A stretch of 64,000 nucleotides of DNA from Bacteroidota bacterium (GTDB taxonomy: Bacteria > Bacteroidota > Bacteroidia > 2-12-FULL-35-15), in contig JADJHE010000003.1 in NCBI GenBank assembly GCA_016707685.1, positions 248,001 to 312,000 on the forward strand, read 5' to 3'. The position numbers were made by a program, and so were the translations under genes. This document shows positions 1 to 9,348 of this stretch, in pieces (the first letter of the stretch is position 1; every line of letters starts with the position of its first letter). The notes beneath the pieces were generated by a model. It was not told the origin of the DNA. It made no database searches and worked only from the letters and a program-made list of their open reading frames with translations.

Positions 1-2450
1 AAGATGGTGAGGATAATGGCGTTTACGATCCAACCCTAACATTGCTTAATAAGAGTGATGATGTTTTGTTAGTAGAATTTGTTGAATACGGATTAAATAC
101 AAAATCCTTACGTGGTGTTCCCGTTAAATATATTGAAACCGTAGATGGTAAAAAAATTCCTGCAGTTACTGTGTACGATTTAACATTTGGTCAATATGGT
201 GTTGGTAGAGGATTGCCTGGTGATTATCCAAAAGATTACAACGATAAAAATGCCGCCTACACACCAGCTTGGCAAGAGATTTTTACAGGAATAGGAAGAG
301 ATACTGTATTGCAATTAGCAAGAGAGTGGGGGAATACTGCTGAAGTAACAAGAGGTAAATGTATGGTAATTGTTGGAGCAGCTATTTGTCACTGGTTTCA
401 TAACAATTTAATGTATCGTTCTGCTATTATGACTCAAATGCTTACAGGTTGTAATGGAGTAAATGGTGGTGGAATGAACCATTATGTGGGTCAAGAAAAA
501 TTGGCTCCAGTTGATTCTTGGGGAACAATTATGGCTGCAAAAGATTGGCAAGGAGCAAATCGCTTGCAACAAGCACCAATCTGGCATTATATTAATTCGG
601 ATCAATGGCGTTATGATGGCAACCAAGCAGAATACAACAGTATTCCATCTGGAAGTAAATTAGGGAATTTACACTCTGCAGATTGGGCTGCTATGGCAGT
701 TCGAAATGGATGGATGCCTTTTTATCCTCAGTATGATAAAAGTAATTTAGATATATCAAAAGATGCAATGGCAGCAGGTGCTATTACAGATGATGAGATA
801 AAAAAATATGTAGTAGAAAAATTAAAATCAAGAGAAATTAAATACTCAGTATCTGATCCTGATAATGAAGTGAATTTCCCTAGAAACTGGTTTATTTGGA
901 GAGGAAATGCTTTGATGGCAAGTGCGAAAGGACATGAGTATATGTTGGATCATTATCTAGGAACACATAGCAATAAAATTGCTGATGAAGTAGCTAAAGA
1001 TCATGTAACAGAAATTTTATGGAGAGAAGCGCCAAAAGGGAAGATGGATTTAGTTGTGGATTTGAATTTTAGAATGGATACGACTGCACTTTATTCTGAT
1101 ATCATTCTACCTGCTGCATCATGGTACGAAAAAGCGGATATCAATAGTACCGATATGCACTCTTTCATTCATCCTTTATCTGCAGCAATTGCACCAGTGT
1201 GGGAGTCAAAAAGTGATTGGCAAATATTCCAGCTATTAGCTAAGACCGTAAGTGAAATGGCAAAAACATATATGCCACACCCTGTTAAGGATATTGTAAA
1301 CCTTCCTTTATCACATGATAGTATCGATGAGATATCACAACCTAAATTACAGGATTGGTATAAAGGAGAATGTGAAGCAATTCCTGGAAAAACAATGCAT
1401 AAAATAGCAATTGTGGAGCGTGATTATACTCAAATTTATAATAAATACATTTCATTAGGTGCTAACTTAAATACAAATACATTGGGAGCACATGGTGTAA
1501 GCTTTATGGCAGATGATGTTTATAATGAAATGGTGCAAGACAAACGTCATGTTCAAAAAGTAAATGGTGTTGATTATCCTTCGCTTAAAGAAGATGTTGA
1601 AGCAGTAAATGCTGTGTTAAGACTTTCTTCATTAACAAATGGAAAATTAACAGTTAGAGCTTATACTAACATGGAGAAAAAAACGGGAATGCCGTTACTT
1701 CAACATGGTAAAGGATACGAACAAGTGCGAATTGATTACAAAGATTTACAAGCACAACCAAGACGTTATAATAACTCTCCGTTATGGTCGGGTTTAATGG
1801 ATAATGGACGTGCTTATGCCGCTTATAGTTATAATGTAGATTGCTTAGTTCCATGGAGAACATTGACAGGACGTCAGGCATTTTACTTAGACCATGATGG
1901 TTATATTGCGTTTGGCGAACATTTGCCTACTTACAAACCATCACCTACTCCTAAGGCATATGGCGATTTACGTGTAACAGTTAATGATGGGAAAGCAAAA
2001 ATGTTAAACGTATTAACTCCACATGGTAAATGGCATATTCACTCTACTTATGGAGATACCTTGCGAATGTTAACATTATCTCGGGGTATGGAGCCTTGCT
2101 GGATGAGTGAACAAGACGCAGCCGATCTTGGTATCAAGGATAATGATTGGGTAGAAGTATATAATGACCATGGTGTTTATTGTACACGTGCCTGCGTAAG
2201 TGCTCGTATCCCGAGCGGTGTGTGTATAGTTTATCACTCTCCTGAAAGAACCTATACTGTTCCCAAATCTCAGGTGCGTGGTAGAAAGCGTGCTGGAGGA
2301 CATAATAGTTTTACACGCGTACATTTAAAACCAAGTTTAATGGTGGGTGGATACGGACAATTTTCTTATCATTTCAACTATTGGGGTCCAGTTGGAGTGA
2401 ACCGTGATACACATGTATTAGTGAGAAAAATGGAAAGAGTAGAATTTTAA
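1..2450 (+). CDS. narG: Respiratory nitrate reductase alpha subunit NarG, 5' truncated by window edge
   Basis: Catalytic Mo-bisMGD subunit of membrane nitrate reductase, which reduces nitrate to nitrite with electrons from NarH. The reading frame is already open at base 3, so the N-terminal third (twin-arginine region, FS0 cluster, Mo-ligand Asp) lies outside the window. The ~816 residues present are the C-terminal two thirds of a protein usually about 1,200-1,250 aa. Family landmarks are the segment [12 protein letters not shown] near the start and the C-terminal molybdopterin dinucleotide-binding domain ([13 protein letters not shown] through [11 protein letters not shown]). The stop lies 23 bases before narH. 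The gene order narG-H-J-I and the family match make the call secure. No frameshift is seen in this part. Confidence 0.95.
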   Translation, partial: DGEDNGVYDPTLTLLNKSDDVLLVEFVEYGLNTKSLRGVPVKYIETVDGKKIPAVTVYDLTFGQYGVGRGLPGDYPKDYNDKNAAYTPAWQEIFTGIGRDTVLQLAREWGNTAEVTRGKCMVIVGAAICHWFHNNLMYRSAIMTQMLTGCNGVNGGGMNHYVGQEKLAPVDSWGTIMAAKDWQGANRLQQAPIWHYINSDQWRYDGNQAEYNSIPSGSKLGNLHSADWAAMAVRNGWMPFYPQYDKSNLDISKDAMAAGAITDDEIKKYVVEKLKSREIKYSVSDPDNEVNFPRNWFIWRGNALMASAKGHEYMLDHYLGTHSNKIADEVAKDHVTEILWREAPKGKMDLVVDLNFRMDTTALYSDIILPAASWYEKADINSTDMHSFIHPLSAAIAPVWESKSDWQIFQLLAKTVSEMAKTYMPHPVKDIVNLPLSHDSIDEISQPKLQDWYKGECEAIPGKTMHKIAIVERDYTQIYNKYISLGANLNTNTLGAHGVSFMADDVYNEMVQDKRHVQKVNGVDYPSLKEDVEAVNAVLRLSSLTNGKLTVRAYTNMEKKTGMPLLQHGKGYEQVRIDYKDLQAQPRRYNNSPLWSGLMDNGRAYAAYSYNVDCLVPWRTLTGRQAFYLDHDGYIAFGEHLPTYKPSPTPKAYGDLRVTVNDGKAKMLNVLTPHGKWHIHSTYGDTLRMLTLSRGMEPCWMSEQDAADLGIKDNDWVEVYNDHGVYCTRACVSARIPSGVCIVYHSPERTYTVPKSQVRGRKRAGGHNSFTRVHLKPSLMVGGYGQFSYHFNYWGPVGVNRDTHVLVRKMERVEF

Positions 2451-2473
2451 TCATACTATAAAAAATAGAAATT

Positions 2474-3961
2474 ATGGACATAAGAGCACAAGTAGCAATG
2501 GTATTTCATCTCGATAAATGCATCGGGTGTCATACTTGTTCTATCGCATGTAAAAATATATGGACAGATAGAAAAGGCGCAGAATATATGTGGTGGAACA
2601 ATGTGGAAACAAAACCCGGAACAGGTTATCCAACCAAATGGGAAAATCAAGACATCTATAAAGGTGGTTGGGAAAAAGATGGCAATTCAGTTTCACTTAA
2701 AGGTGCAAGAAAATTTAAAGGATTGAAAAATATTTTCACAATCCACATATGCCTGTATTGGATGATTATTATGAACCCTGGACCTATAAATATCAAGATT
2801 TGTTTACCGCCCCTGAAGGAGATGATCAACCAACAGCGACAACTGTTTCATTAATCACAGGCGAGCCAATGGATGTAAAAATCGGACCAAACTGGGATGA
2901 TGATATGGGCGGATCAACAGATTATGCCAGTCAGGATGTAAACTTTAAAGATTTATCGATGCGAACAAGAAGCAATGTTCCAACTGGAGAGAATGACATT
3001 CCATTATCTTCCTCGTATTTGTAATCACTGTTTAAATCCTGCGTGTGTTGCTTCATGTCCATCTGGCGCTTTATACAAAAGAGGTGAAGATGGTGTGGTG
3101 CTTATCAATCAAGAGCGTTGTAGAGCATGGAGAATGTGCGTTACAGCCTGCCCTTACAAAAAGAGTTATTACAATTGGAATACAGGCAAATCAGAAAAGT
3201 GTGTTCTTTGTTACCCTCGTTTAGAATCTGGACAAGCACCAGCATGTTTTCATTCATGTGTTGGACGTATCCGTTACCTTGGAGTAATGCTATACGATGC
3301 TGATAAAATTGAAGCAGCTGCATCCGCTCCTGAAAATGAATTAGTTGACCGCCAAATGGATATTTATGTAGATCCATTTGATCCTGAAGTTATCAGAATG
3401 GCGAAATTAAATGGTATTGCTGATTCAACAATTACTGCAGCACAAAATTCTCCTGTATACAAATTTGTAAAAAAATGGAAATTGGCATTGCCTTTACATC
3501 CAGAGTTCAGAACCTTACCTAATTTATTTTATGTTCCTGCTTTGTTACCAGGAATGGCAACTGTTGCCGATGGAGTATACAATTCAACATCTAAGTCGTT
3601 GTGGGGTGGCATCGAGAGTAACCGCCTTCCAATGAAATATCTAGCATCATTATTTTCTGCAGGAAATGTAAACAAAGTGTCGGATGTATTAAAACGTTTA
3701 ATGGCAGTTCGTTTACACAGAAGAGGTGTTACTGTTGGTGATTTAAAACCAGAAGAAATTTCTGGTGCGATGCAAGAAATAGGTATGGATACCGAAACTG
3801 CTGATGCAATTTTTAGATTAACAACCTTGGCGACTTTTGATGAACGTTTTGTTATTCCTCCTGCTCATCGCGAAGAATCAATCGAAATGTTAGAAAATAC
3901 AGCTGATGTTAAAGGTAACACTGGATTTGGATTTAAAGAAAAACCAGCTAGAGGACTATAA
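2474..3961 (+). CDS. narH: Respiratory nitrate reductase beta subunit NarH, with two compensating frameshifts
   Basis: Iron-sulfur subunit that carries electrons from NarI haem to NarG. Frame one starts MDIRAQVAMVFHLDKCIGCHTCS. It breaks in the T4 run at 2733-2736, where one missing T would restore NIFHNPHMPVLDDYYEP in the next frame. A second shift of opposite sign lies at about 2955-2972, after which EAMFQLERMTFHYLPRICNHC continues to the stop. Read across both, the protein is about 495 aa, normal for the family, with four Cys clusters (CIGCHTC; CNHCLNPAC; CRAWRMCVTAC, where Trp replaces a Cys as in other NarH [3Fe-4S] sites; CVLC). The neighbours and flanking nar genes are intact, so sequencing error is more likely than pseudogenisation, but two shifts within 230 bases could also be a real lesion. 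Confidence 0.88.
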
Positions 3962-3962
3962 T

Positions 3963-4631
3963 ATGAAAAATTTAAAACACTATAATTTATTATCTGAACT
4001 CTTTAGATATCCTTCAGAAAATTTTTTGGAGAAATTATTAGAATGTCAATCATTAGTAGACACTAACTATCCCGAAGCTGCATTGCAATTACAAATATTT
4101 ACAGATTATATGAGTAATTGTAATGCAGATGAGAGGGAGGAAATATATACTAAATCATTTGATGTACAACCTATTTGTTATCTGGATTTGGGATATGTAA
4201 TATTTGGTGAAGACTATAAAAGAGGTGCATTCCTTTTGCACATGCAAAGTGAACAAAAGAGAATAAACAATGATTGTGGCTTCGATTTGTCGGATAATAT
4301 TTGTAATGTTTTTACATTGATGGCAAAGAGCGATGATGAAGATTTTGTGAATGAATTAACAGTTGAAATAATAATACCTGCAGTAAAAAAAATGATTGCA
4401 GAATTTCAATCGGCAAGAGTAGATTTGAAATTGAAAGTTTTAAAAAAATTGCACAAAGCAATTATTCAAGAAGAATTAAATCAAGGCAATGTTTATAAGA
4501 ATTGTTTTGAGGCCATTCTAATTGTTTTAGAAACTGATTTTGATGACGTTGTTGTTAAATCTGGAAATTTAAATAAAATCGAAAATCAAGAACATCATGA
4601 TTCTTTTTTCAATAAAAGTTCTGTCAATTAA
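3963..4631 (+). CDS. narJ: Nitrate reductase molybdenum cofactor assembly chaperone NarJ
   Basis: NarJ/TorD-family chaperone that holds apo-NarG-NarH in the cytoplasm for cofactor insertion before docking to NarI. I chose the ATG one base after the narH stop (TAATATG), which gives a 222 aa protein beginning MKNLKHYNLLSELFRYPSEN. The LL..LFRYPS motif is the usual N-terminus of the family. An upstream in-frame start at 3906 would lie inside narH and is rejected. The tight junction with narH suggests translational coupling. The protein is soluble and acidic with no signal peptide. Sequence divergence in this family is high, so position in the operon carries much of the call. Confidence 0.87.
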   Translation: MKNLKHYNLLSELFRYPSENFLEKLLECQSLVDTNYPEAALQLQIFTDYMSNCNADEREEIYTKSFDVQPICYLDLGYVIFGEDYKRGAFLLHMQSEQKRINNDCGFDLSDNICNVFTLMAKSDDEDFVNELTVEIIIPAVKKMIAEFQSARVDLKLKVLKKLHKAIIQEELNQGNVYKNCFEAILIVLETDFDDVVVKSGNLNKIENQEHHDSFFNKSSVN

Positions 4632-4659
4632 TTAGTAAAAAACTTTAAAACTCATAGTT

Positions 4660-5385
4660 ATGATAAACTATTTATTATTTGTAGCACTGCCTTACACAGC
4701 TTTAGCAGTATTTTTAATTGGTTCAATATACCGATACAAAAACAAAGGCTTTCAAGTGTCGTCTCTTTCTTCACAATTTTTAGAGGGGCGAAAATTATTT
4801 TGGGGTAGTCAACCTTTTCACTGGGGATTATTCATTTTGTTCTTCGGACATTTGATTGCATTCTTATTCCCTAGTGGTGTATTAGCTTGGAATGGACATT
4901 CTGTTCGATTACTAATTCTAGAAATTGCAGCATTTGCATTTGGTCTATCTGCACTTTTGGGATTGTTTTTATTAATTAGCCGTAGAATTACAGATAAGCG
5001 GGTAAAAATTGTAACCAGTAAAATGGATGTGGTTGTTTACTTAATATTGTTGGTGCAAATTATCTCAGGACTATGGGTTGCATATTTCAATAGATGGGGC
5101 TCCTCTTGGTTTGCGGCATTTTTAACGCCCTATTTGAAGTCTATTTTTGTTTTTGATCCACAAATTGATGCGCTCTCAAATGTAAACTCTTGGTCAATAA
5201 AAATCCATGTTGTTTCCGCATTTTCAATTATCGGAATTATTCCATTTACTAGATTTATTCACTTTCTTGTATACCCTGTTGATTATTTATGGAGAAGCTA
5301 TCAACAGGTAATTTGGAATTGGGATCGTAAAAAAATTAGAACTTCGCGCAATCATAGAGAAGGTGTTGAGTCTAAAAACAATTAG
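4660..5385 (+). CDS. narI: Respiratory nitrate reductase gamma subunit NarI (dihaem cytochrome b)
   Basis: Integral membrane subunit that oxidises quinol and anchors NarGH. It has 241 aa and about five transmembrane helices. Four His residues have the spacing of the known haem b ligands: H54 (FHWG) and H64 (FGHL) are 10 apart, and H183 (KIHVV) and H201 (FIHFL) are 18 apart, matching the 10 and 18 residue spacings in E. coli NarI. It follows narJ by 28 bases and is the last gene of the operon. A bidirectional terminator lies 135 bases downstream. The stretch 5386-5520 contains no coding feature that I can see. Confidence 0.93.
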   Translation: MINYLLFVALPYTALAVFLIGSIYRYKNKGFQVSSLSSQFLEGRKLFWGSQPFHWGLFILFFGHLIAFLFPSGVLAWNGHSVRLLILEIAAFAFGLSALLGLFLLISRRITDKRVKIVTSKMDVVVYLILLVQIISGLWVAYFNRWGSSWFAAFLTPYLKSIFVFDPQIDALSNVNSWSIKIHVVSAFSIIGIIPFTRFIHFLVYPVDYLWRSYQQVIWNWDRKKIRTSRNHREGVESKNN

Positions 5386-5520
5386 TGCTTTTAATGTTTT
5401 TGCTGATTTGATTCCATGGTTAAAAGGTATCTCAGTTGGTCATGTGGGGTGACTAAAGTCCTTGTTAGATAGGTTTAGAGATTTTTCTAAGTGAGGTATA
5501 GCTGGATACTAATTAATAAA

Positions 5521-5548
5521 AAAGTCCTTGAAATTTCAAGGACTTTTT
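5521..5548. terminator. Bidirectional intrinsic terminator between narI and tnaA
   Basis: A perfect palindrome has arms 5521-5533 and 5534-5546, with a T run on the right and an A run on the left. It sits between convergent genes narI (+) and tnaA (-), so it can end both transcripts. Confidence 0.85.
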
Positions 5549-5570
5549 TATTAACCAATGGAATAGGGAA

Positions 5571-6950
5571 CTATTTTCGCGAAAATTTACTTGTAAAGTG
5601 TCGTAAAAATTTAGGCTCTTCTATTATTGTTAATCCTTTTACATTATTTCTATCAGTAATAATTTTTTCGAAAACTTCTATTACATATTCAATATGACTT
5701 TGTGTGTATACCCTTCTCGGAATAGCTAATCTTACAAGTTCCATAGGCGCAGGAATTAACATTCCATTATCATCATATTTCCCAAACATTACAGATCCAA
5801 TTTCAACAGTTCTAATTCCTCCTTTTAAGTATAACTCACACACTAAAGCTTGTCCCGGGTATTCGTTTACTGGAATTTGTGGATACAATTCTTTTGCATC
5901 AATGTATACAGCATGGCCGCCAATTGGCCACATTAATGGTATCCCTATCTCTCTTAAGCGCTCTCCCAAAAATGCAGTGCTTCTAATTCTATAATGTAGA
6001 TAATCCGCATCAAATACTTCTCTTAATCCAATTGCTATTGCTTCCATATCGCGACCCGATAAACCACCATAGGTTGCAAATCCTTCTGTTATAATTAATA
6101 AATTTTTACAGGCATCTGCAATTTCTTTGTTTTTTAAAGATAAAAACCCACCCATATTTACTAATGCATCTTTTTTGGCACTCATAATTGCACCATCTAC
6201 TAATGAGAACATTTCTTGAGCAATTTCTTTATATGTTTTGTTCTCGTATCCTTTTTCTCTGTGCTTTATGAAATAAGAATTTTCTGCAACTCTACAACAG
6301 TCTAAAAAATAATTTACGTTATATTTTTTACAAATGGCAGCCACTCCCTTAGCATTTTCCATACTTACTGGTTGTCCACCTCCACTGTTATTTGTAACTG
6401 TTAGTATAACGCCTCCGATATTTTCAGCTCCCTTTTCCTGAATTAAAGTTTCGAGTTTAGTCAGGTCAATATTTCCTTTAAATGGATAAAAATCACGTGT
6501 GTTTTTTCCTTCTTCAATTACAATGTCAATTGCTTCTGCTCCAGAAAATTCAATATTAGCTCGTGTTGTATCAAAATGTGTATTGCTTATAAATGTTTTA
6601 TTTTTACCTCCTAGATAACCGTACAAAATACGTTCAGCTGCGCGTCCTTGATGTGTTGGTAAAATAAATTCGTGACCTGTGAGGTCAAAAATTGCATCAC
6701 GCATATTATACCAACTTGATGCTCCAGCGTAAGATTCATCTCCTTTCATAATGCCTGCCCATTGCTCCGAACTCATTGCGGATGTTCCGCTATCTGTTAA
6801 AAAGTCAATCATTACTTTGTCTGAATCCAGCAAAAAAGGATTATAATGCGCTTGTTCTAAAAAGAGTTTTCGATCTTCTCTACTAGTAACCTTAATTGGT
6901 TCTACCATTTTTATTTTAAATGGTTCAATGATTGTTTTAAAGTTTTCCAT
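5571..6950 (-). CDS. tnaA: Tryptophanase (tryptophan indole-lyase)
   Basis: PLP enzyme that splits L-tryptophan into indole, pyruvate and ammonia. It has 459 aa and aligns end to end with the beta-eliminating lyase family: LTDSGTSAMS, PTHQGRAAE, SAKKDALVNMGG with the PLP Schiff-base lysine at K260, and GGHAVYIDA. Tyrosine phenol-lyase is the close alternative. The C-terminal motif here is LRHFTSKF with His at 451, as in tryptophanase (E. coli H463), whereas tyrosine phenol-lyases have Phe there. The start ATG lies inside the end of the upstream YhbP-like frame (14-base overlap), which suggests co-translation. I see no TnaC-like leader peptide. Confidence 0.9.
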   Translation of the reverse strand: MENFKTIIEPFKIKMVEPIKVTSREDRKLFLEQAHYNPFLLDSDKVMIDFLTDSGTSAMSSEQWAGIMKGDESYAGASSWYNMRDAIFDLTGHEFILPTHQGRAAERILYGYLGGKNKTFISNTHFDTTRANIEFSGAEAIDIVIEEGKNTRDFYPFKGNIDLTKLETLIQEKGAENIGGVILTVTNNSGGGQPVSMENAKGVAAICKKYNVNYFLDCCRVAENSYFIKHREKGYENKTYKEIAQEMFSLVDGAIMSAKKDALVNMGGFLSLKNKEIADACKNLLIITEGFATYGGLSGRDMEAIAIGLREVFDADYLHYRIRSTAFLGERLREIGIPLMWPIGGHAVYIDAKELYPQIPVNEYPGQALVCELYLKGGIRTVEIGSVMFGKYDDNGMLIPAPMELVRLAIPRRVYTQSHIEYVIEVFEKIITDRNNVKGLTIIEEPKFLRHFTSKFSRK

Positions 6951-7373
6951 GTTTTTTATTTTTTTCCCAAATTATTTTTTTCCCGAAACCAAGGGTTGAA
7001 TCGGTAAATTTTATATAATTTAAATCCAACACCCAAAGATTGCCAGGAATAGCCAAAGCAAAAGGGTATTTCTTATAATAGCAAACTTTTGCTTTTTTCA
7101 ATAACTCATCTTGAGGGGTAAAAAACTCCGCAAGAAATTGAATCCCTTTTACATTTTGTTTTTGGAACTTGTCTGGTAATACTGTGCCTGCAACTGATGA
7201 TTAAAGATGGCTTCCTTTATATGTGTTGTATTTGCATCCGATTTTATAATCACACAGTTAAGGCTTTTTTCGAATGCATAAAAGCACGATGCACAGTTGG
7301 GCTTATTGTCTATACACGTTGATAATGTAAGTACAGTTTGGTTCAACAAAAAATCAATTATTTTCTTATCCAC
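6937..7373 (-). CDS. YhbP/UPF0306-type flavin-fold small protein, frameshifted
   Basis: The N-terminal frame (from 7373) reads MDKKIIDFLLNQTVLTLSTC and has the split-barrel look of the pyridoxamine-phosphate-oxidase-like superfamily. It stops early, but the next frame continues the family: VAGTVLPDKF, then the highly characteristic ending KFTDSTLGFGKKIIW, matching the C-terminus of E. coli YhbP. One missing base near 7197-7205 (for example a lost C giving NPSVAGTV) joins the two, for a protein of about 145 aa. The stop falls 14 bases inside tnaA. The biochemical function of the family is not established. It may be a recent pseudogene, but a sequencing slip is equally possible. Confidence 0.7.
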
Positions 7374-7514
7374 ACATTGCCATTTTATGCTGCTAATGTT
7401 GTCAAATTATACAAGTAAAATAATGATTTAAATCAGTATGCAGTTTTATTCTGAACCAATACCTAATTTAACAGTCGAATTTATAATAAAAGAGAATTGA
7501 AAGATTCTGATAAA

Positions 7515-8531
7515 TTAATTTATGATTTTATTCGCAACTTGTTTTGCTTCTATTAAATTAATACAGCTGCACGCTTGTGGGTTTTTTCTACAATCATCAC
7601 ATGATTTTTGAATAACCAATGTTTTTGCATTTTTGCCTATTGGTTGCCATCTGCCGGGATGCATTGGCTTTATAGGAGGATAAATGCCAATTGCCCTTAT
7701 TCCCAACGAAGATGCAATGTGTAAAGGACCTGTACTTGCAGCAACTAGATAATTTGATTTGCTAATGAATGCAATAAATTGAGGGAGGGATAACTTTCCT
7801 GTAATATCATTTACATGCTTTGGTAGCTGTTGTATCCAATCGTTCAGGATTACTTTTTCTTTATCTGTTCCGCTGATAAAAATTTTGTACTTGTCTGATG
7901 GCAATAAATGAATCAATGCTTTAAAGTTATCCAAGCTCCATTCGCGTGCACTGGCATTCGATTTTGGATGAAGAATAACATTGATTTTGGATGCATCAAT
8001 CCAGTTATCATATTCTGAATTTAACGAAGGTATTTTTGTAAATCCAAGGTATTGATGTAACTCACTCAACTCAGGAATTTCATTTACTCCTATTGCTGAA
8101 AGCAATTTTATATTTAATTGTGCTTCGTGTAAATCAGAGTTTTTACGACTTAATCGCACAAATGTATTCACGGTTGTCCAGTGAAACAAACGATTCGTTG
8201 TGCCTATTCTAATTTTTATTTTAGCTTTTTTAGCAAGTGATGCCAATTGTTTGTTTGGGAAAACATGAATGATGGCATCTGCATTTATTTTTTTTAAAGT
8301 ATCAATTGCATTTGTAATGCCTTGCTTAAAAAGGTCATCAGCATTGATGAATTCATCTACATGTTCACAGCAATTAATAACAGCTTCGGTGTACGTTCGT
8401 CCAATAAAAGCAATTTTAATTTCGGGAAAATATTTTTTGATGAGCCCACACATGGGAAGTGTTAACAATACATCGCCAATCGCATCGGGGCGACTGATAA
8501 TTATTTTTTTTATGTTGTTTGCGCTTGTCAA
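7515..8531 (-). CDS. Glycosyltransferase family 9 (heptosyltransferase-like, LPS core)
   Basis: It resembles ADP-heptose:LPS heptosyltransferases, which build the inner core of lipopolysaccharide on the cytoplasmic face of the inner membrane. There are 338 aa with the N-terminal acceptor fold motif SRPDAIGDVLLTLP, the second Rossmann half VILHPKSNASAREW, and the donor-binding motif STGPLHIASSLG followed by IYPPIKPMHPGRW. A C-terminal cluster of Cys (CDDCRKNPQACSC) is seen in some family members. No ATG precedes the conserved N-terminus in frame, so the start is probably the TTG at 8529-8531, two bases after the stop of the upstream glycosyltransferase. Donor sugar is not predictable. Confidence 0.82.
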   Translation of the reverse strand: MTSANNIKKIIISRPDAIGDVLLTLPMCGLIKKYFPEIKIAFIGRTYTEAVINCCEHVDEFINADDLFKQGITNAIDTLKKINADAIIHVFPNKQLASLAKKAKIKIRIGTTNRLFHWTTVNTFVRLSRKNSDLHEAQLNIKLLSAIGVNEIPELSELHQYLGFTKIPSLNSEYDNWIDASKINVILHPKSNASAREWSLDNFKALIHLLPSDKYKIFISGTDKEKVILNDWIQQLPKHVNDITGKLSLPQFIAFISKSNYLVAASTGPLHIASSLGIRAIGIYPPIKPMHPGRWQPIGKNAKTLVIQKSCDDCRKNPQACSCINLIEAKQVANKIIN

Positions 8532-8532
8532 G

Positions 8533-9282
8533 TTATGAATTGTATAAATCTTTTAGCTTTTTGTATTTTAAAAAAGTAGCATAAGCCGATATTCTTGCTA
8601 CTGTAAATCCTGCACCACCATCCATAAAACCAAGTTTGATGAAATAATCACGGATAAATTTTACAATCGGACTGATGTATAATTTATCGAAGCTTACTTT
8701 TTTATGTTGTGCAAATAAATCTTTTGCAGCAATGGTGGTAAAGTTTTCAGCCTGTTTGTAATGTTGTTCTAGTGTATAATAACTGTAATGCAAACAATCG
8801 CCTTTTAATTGTTTAATGTCTACGGCTTTAGAAAAGGTAAGTTCTTCGTGTATAATGCCCGTCCATTTTGTAATGGTTCTATCGAACAATCTGATTTTTG
8901 TATCGGGATACCAGCCACCATGTTTAATCCAACTTCCACAATAATTGGTAAGTCGATTAAATTTTGCTGTACTTAATTCAGGTAATTGTTTTAAAGCAAG
9001 TATGGATTGTTTTAATTCATCCGATAAGGCTTCATCGGCATCCAATGATAAAATCCAGTTGTGTTTTGCCTGCGCATTTGCAAAGTTTTTTGTTGCAGAG
9101 TAGCCTTCCCATGTATGTGGAATAAAAGTAACATTGTAAGTCTTGCAAATAGCTTCGGTTTTATCGGTCGAGAACGAATCAATAACCACCACATCATCAG
9201 CAACGCCTTGAACAGATTGCAAACAACGTTCAATGTTTTTTTCTTCGTTAAATGTGATTATAACAACCGATAGTTGTGGCAT
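8533..9282 (-). CDS. Glycosyltransferase family 2, WaaE/KdtX-like
   Basis: Inverting GT-A glycosyltransferase of about 249 aa, close in pattern to WaaE/KdtX enzymes that add glucose to the LPS core. It has LSVVIITFNEEKNIERCL at the N-terminus, the nucleotide-sugar DSFSTDKTE motif, SLDADEALS (DXD-type) and a HEEL motif near residue 165. I chose the ATG at 9282 (MPQLSVVI), since upstream sequence does not resemble the family and a -7 promoter box lies 30 bases upstream. The gene runs straight into the GT9 gene (stop-start gap of one base), so the pair is an operon for LPS core or glycan decoration. Confidence 0.82.
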   Translation of the reverse strand: MPQLSVVIITFNEEKNIERCLQSVQGVADDVVVIDSFSTDKTEAICKTYNVTFIPHTWEGYSATKNFANAQAKHNWILSLDADEALSDELKQSILALKQLPELSTAKFNRLTNYCGSWIKHGGWYPDTKIRLFDRTITKWTGIIHEELTFSKAVDIKQLKGDCLHYSYYTLEQHYKQAENFTTIAAKDLFAQHKKVSFDKLYISPIVKFIRDYFIKLGFMDGGAGFTVARISAYATFLKYKKLKDLYNS

Positions 9283-9311
9283 TTGTAATTTTAAATTAGT
9301 GTCGCTACGAG

Positions 9312-9319
9312 CAAAAGTA
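9312..9319 (-). promoter_or_regulatory. Bacteroidota -7 box for the glycosyltransferase operon
   Basis: On the minus strand this reads TACTTTTG, matching TAnnTTTG, 30 bases before the GT2 start. It lies back to back with the meaB -7 box. No convincing -33 element was found. Confidence 0.45.
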
Positions 9320-9333
9320 CTAAAATTATCTAC

Positions 9334-9341
9334 TATATTTG
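9334..9341 (+). promoter_or_regulatory. Bacteroidota -7 box for meaB
   Basis: TATATTTG matches TAnnTTTG exactly. It ends 7 bases before the ATG at 9349, so transcription would begin at or beside the first ATG. The message is then leaderless, or the second ATG (9355) is the true start. Confidence 0.5.
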
Positions 9342-9348
9342 TGTACGT

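Noticed and set aside
3906..3962. Longer narJ start within narH
   Set aside because: The first 19 residues do not match the family, while ATG 3963 follows the narH stop directly.
5386..5520. Possible small RNA or regulator between narI and the terminator
   Set aside because: No stable hairpin, promoter box or ORF that I could defend in these 135 bases.
5571..6950. Tyrosine phenol-lyase instead of tryptophanase
   Set aside because: The C-terminal His of LRHFTSKF and the N-terminal pattern favour tryptophanase; phenol-lyases have Phe at that place.
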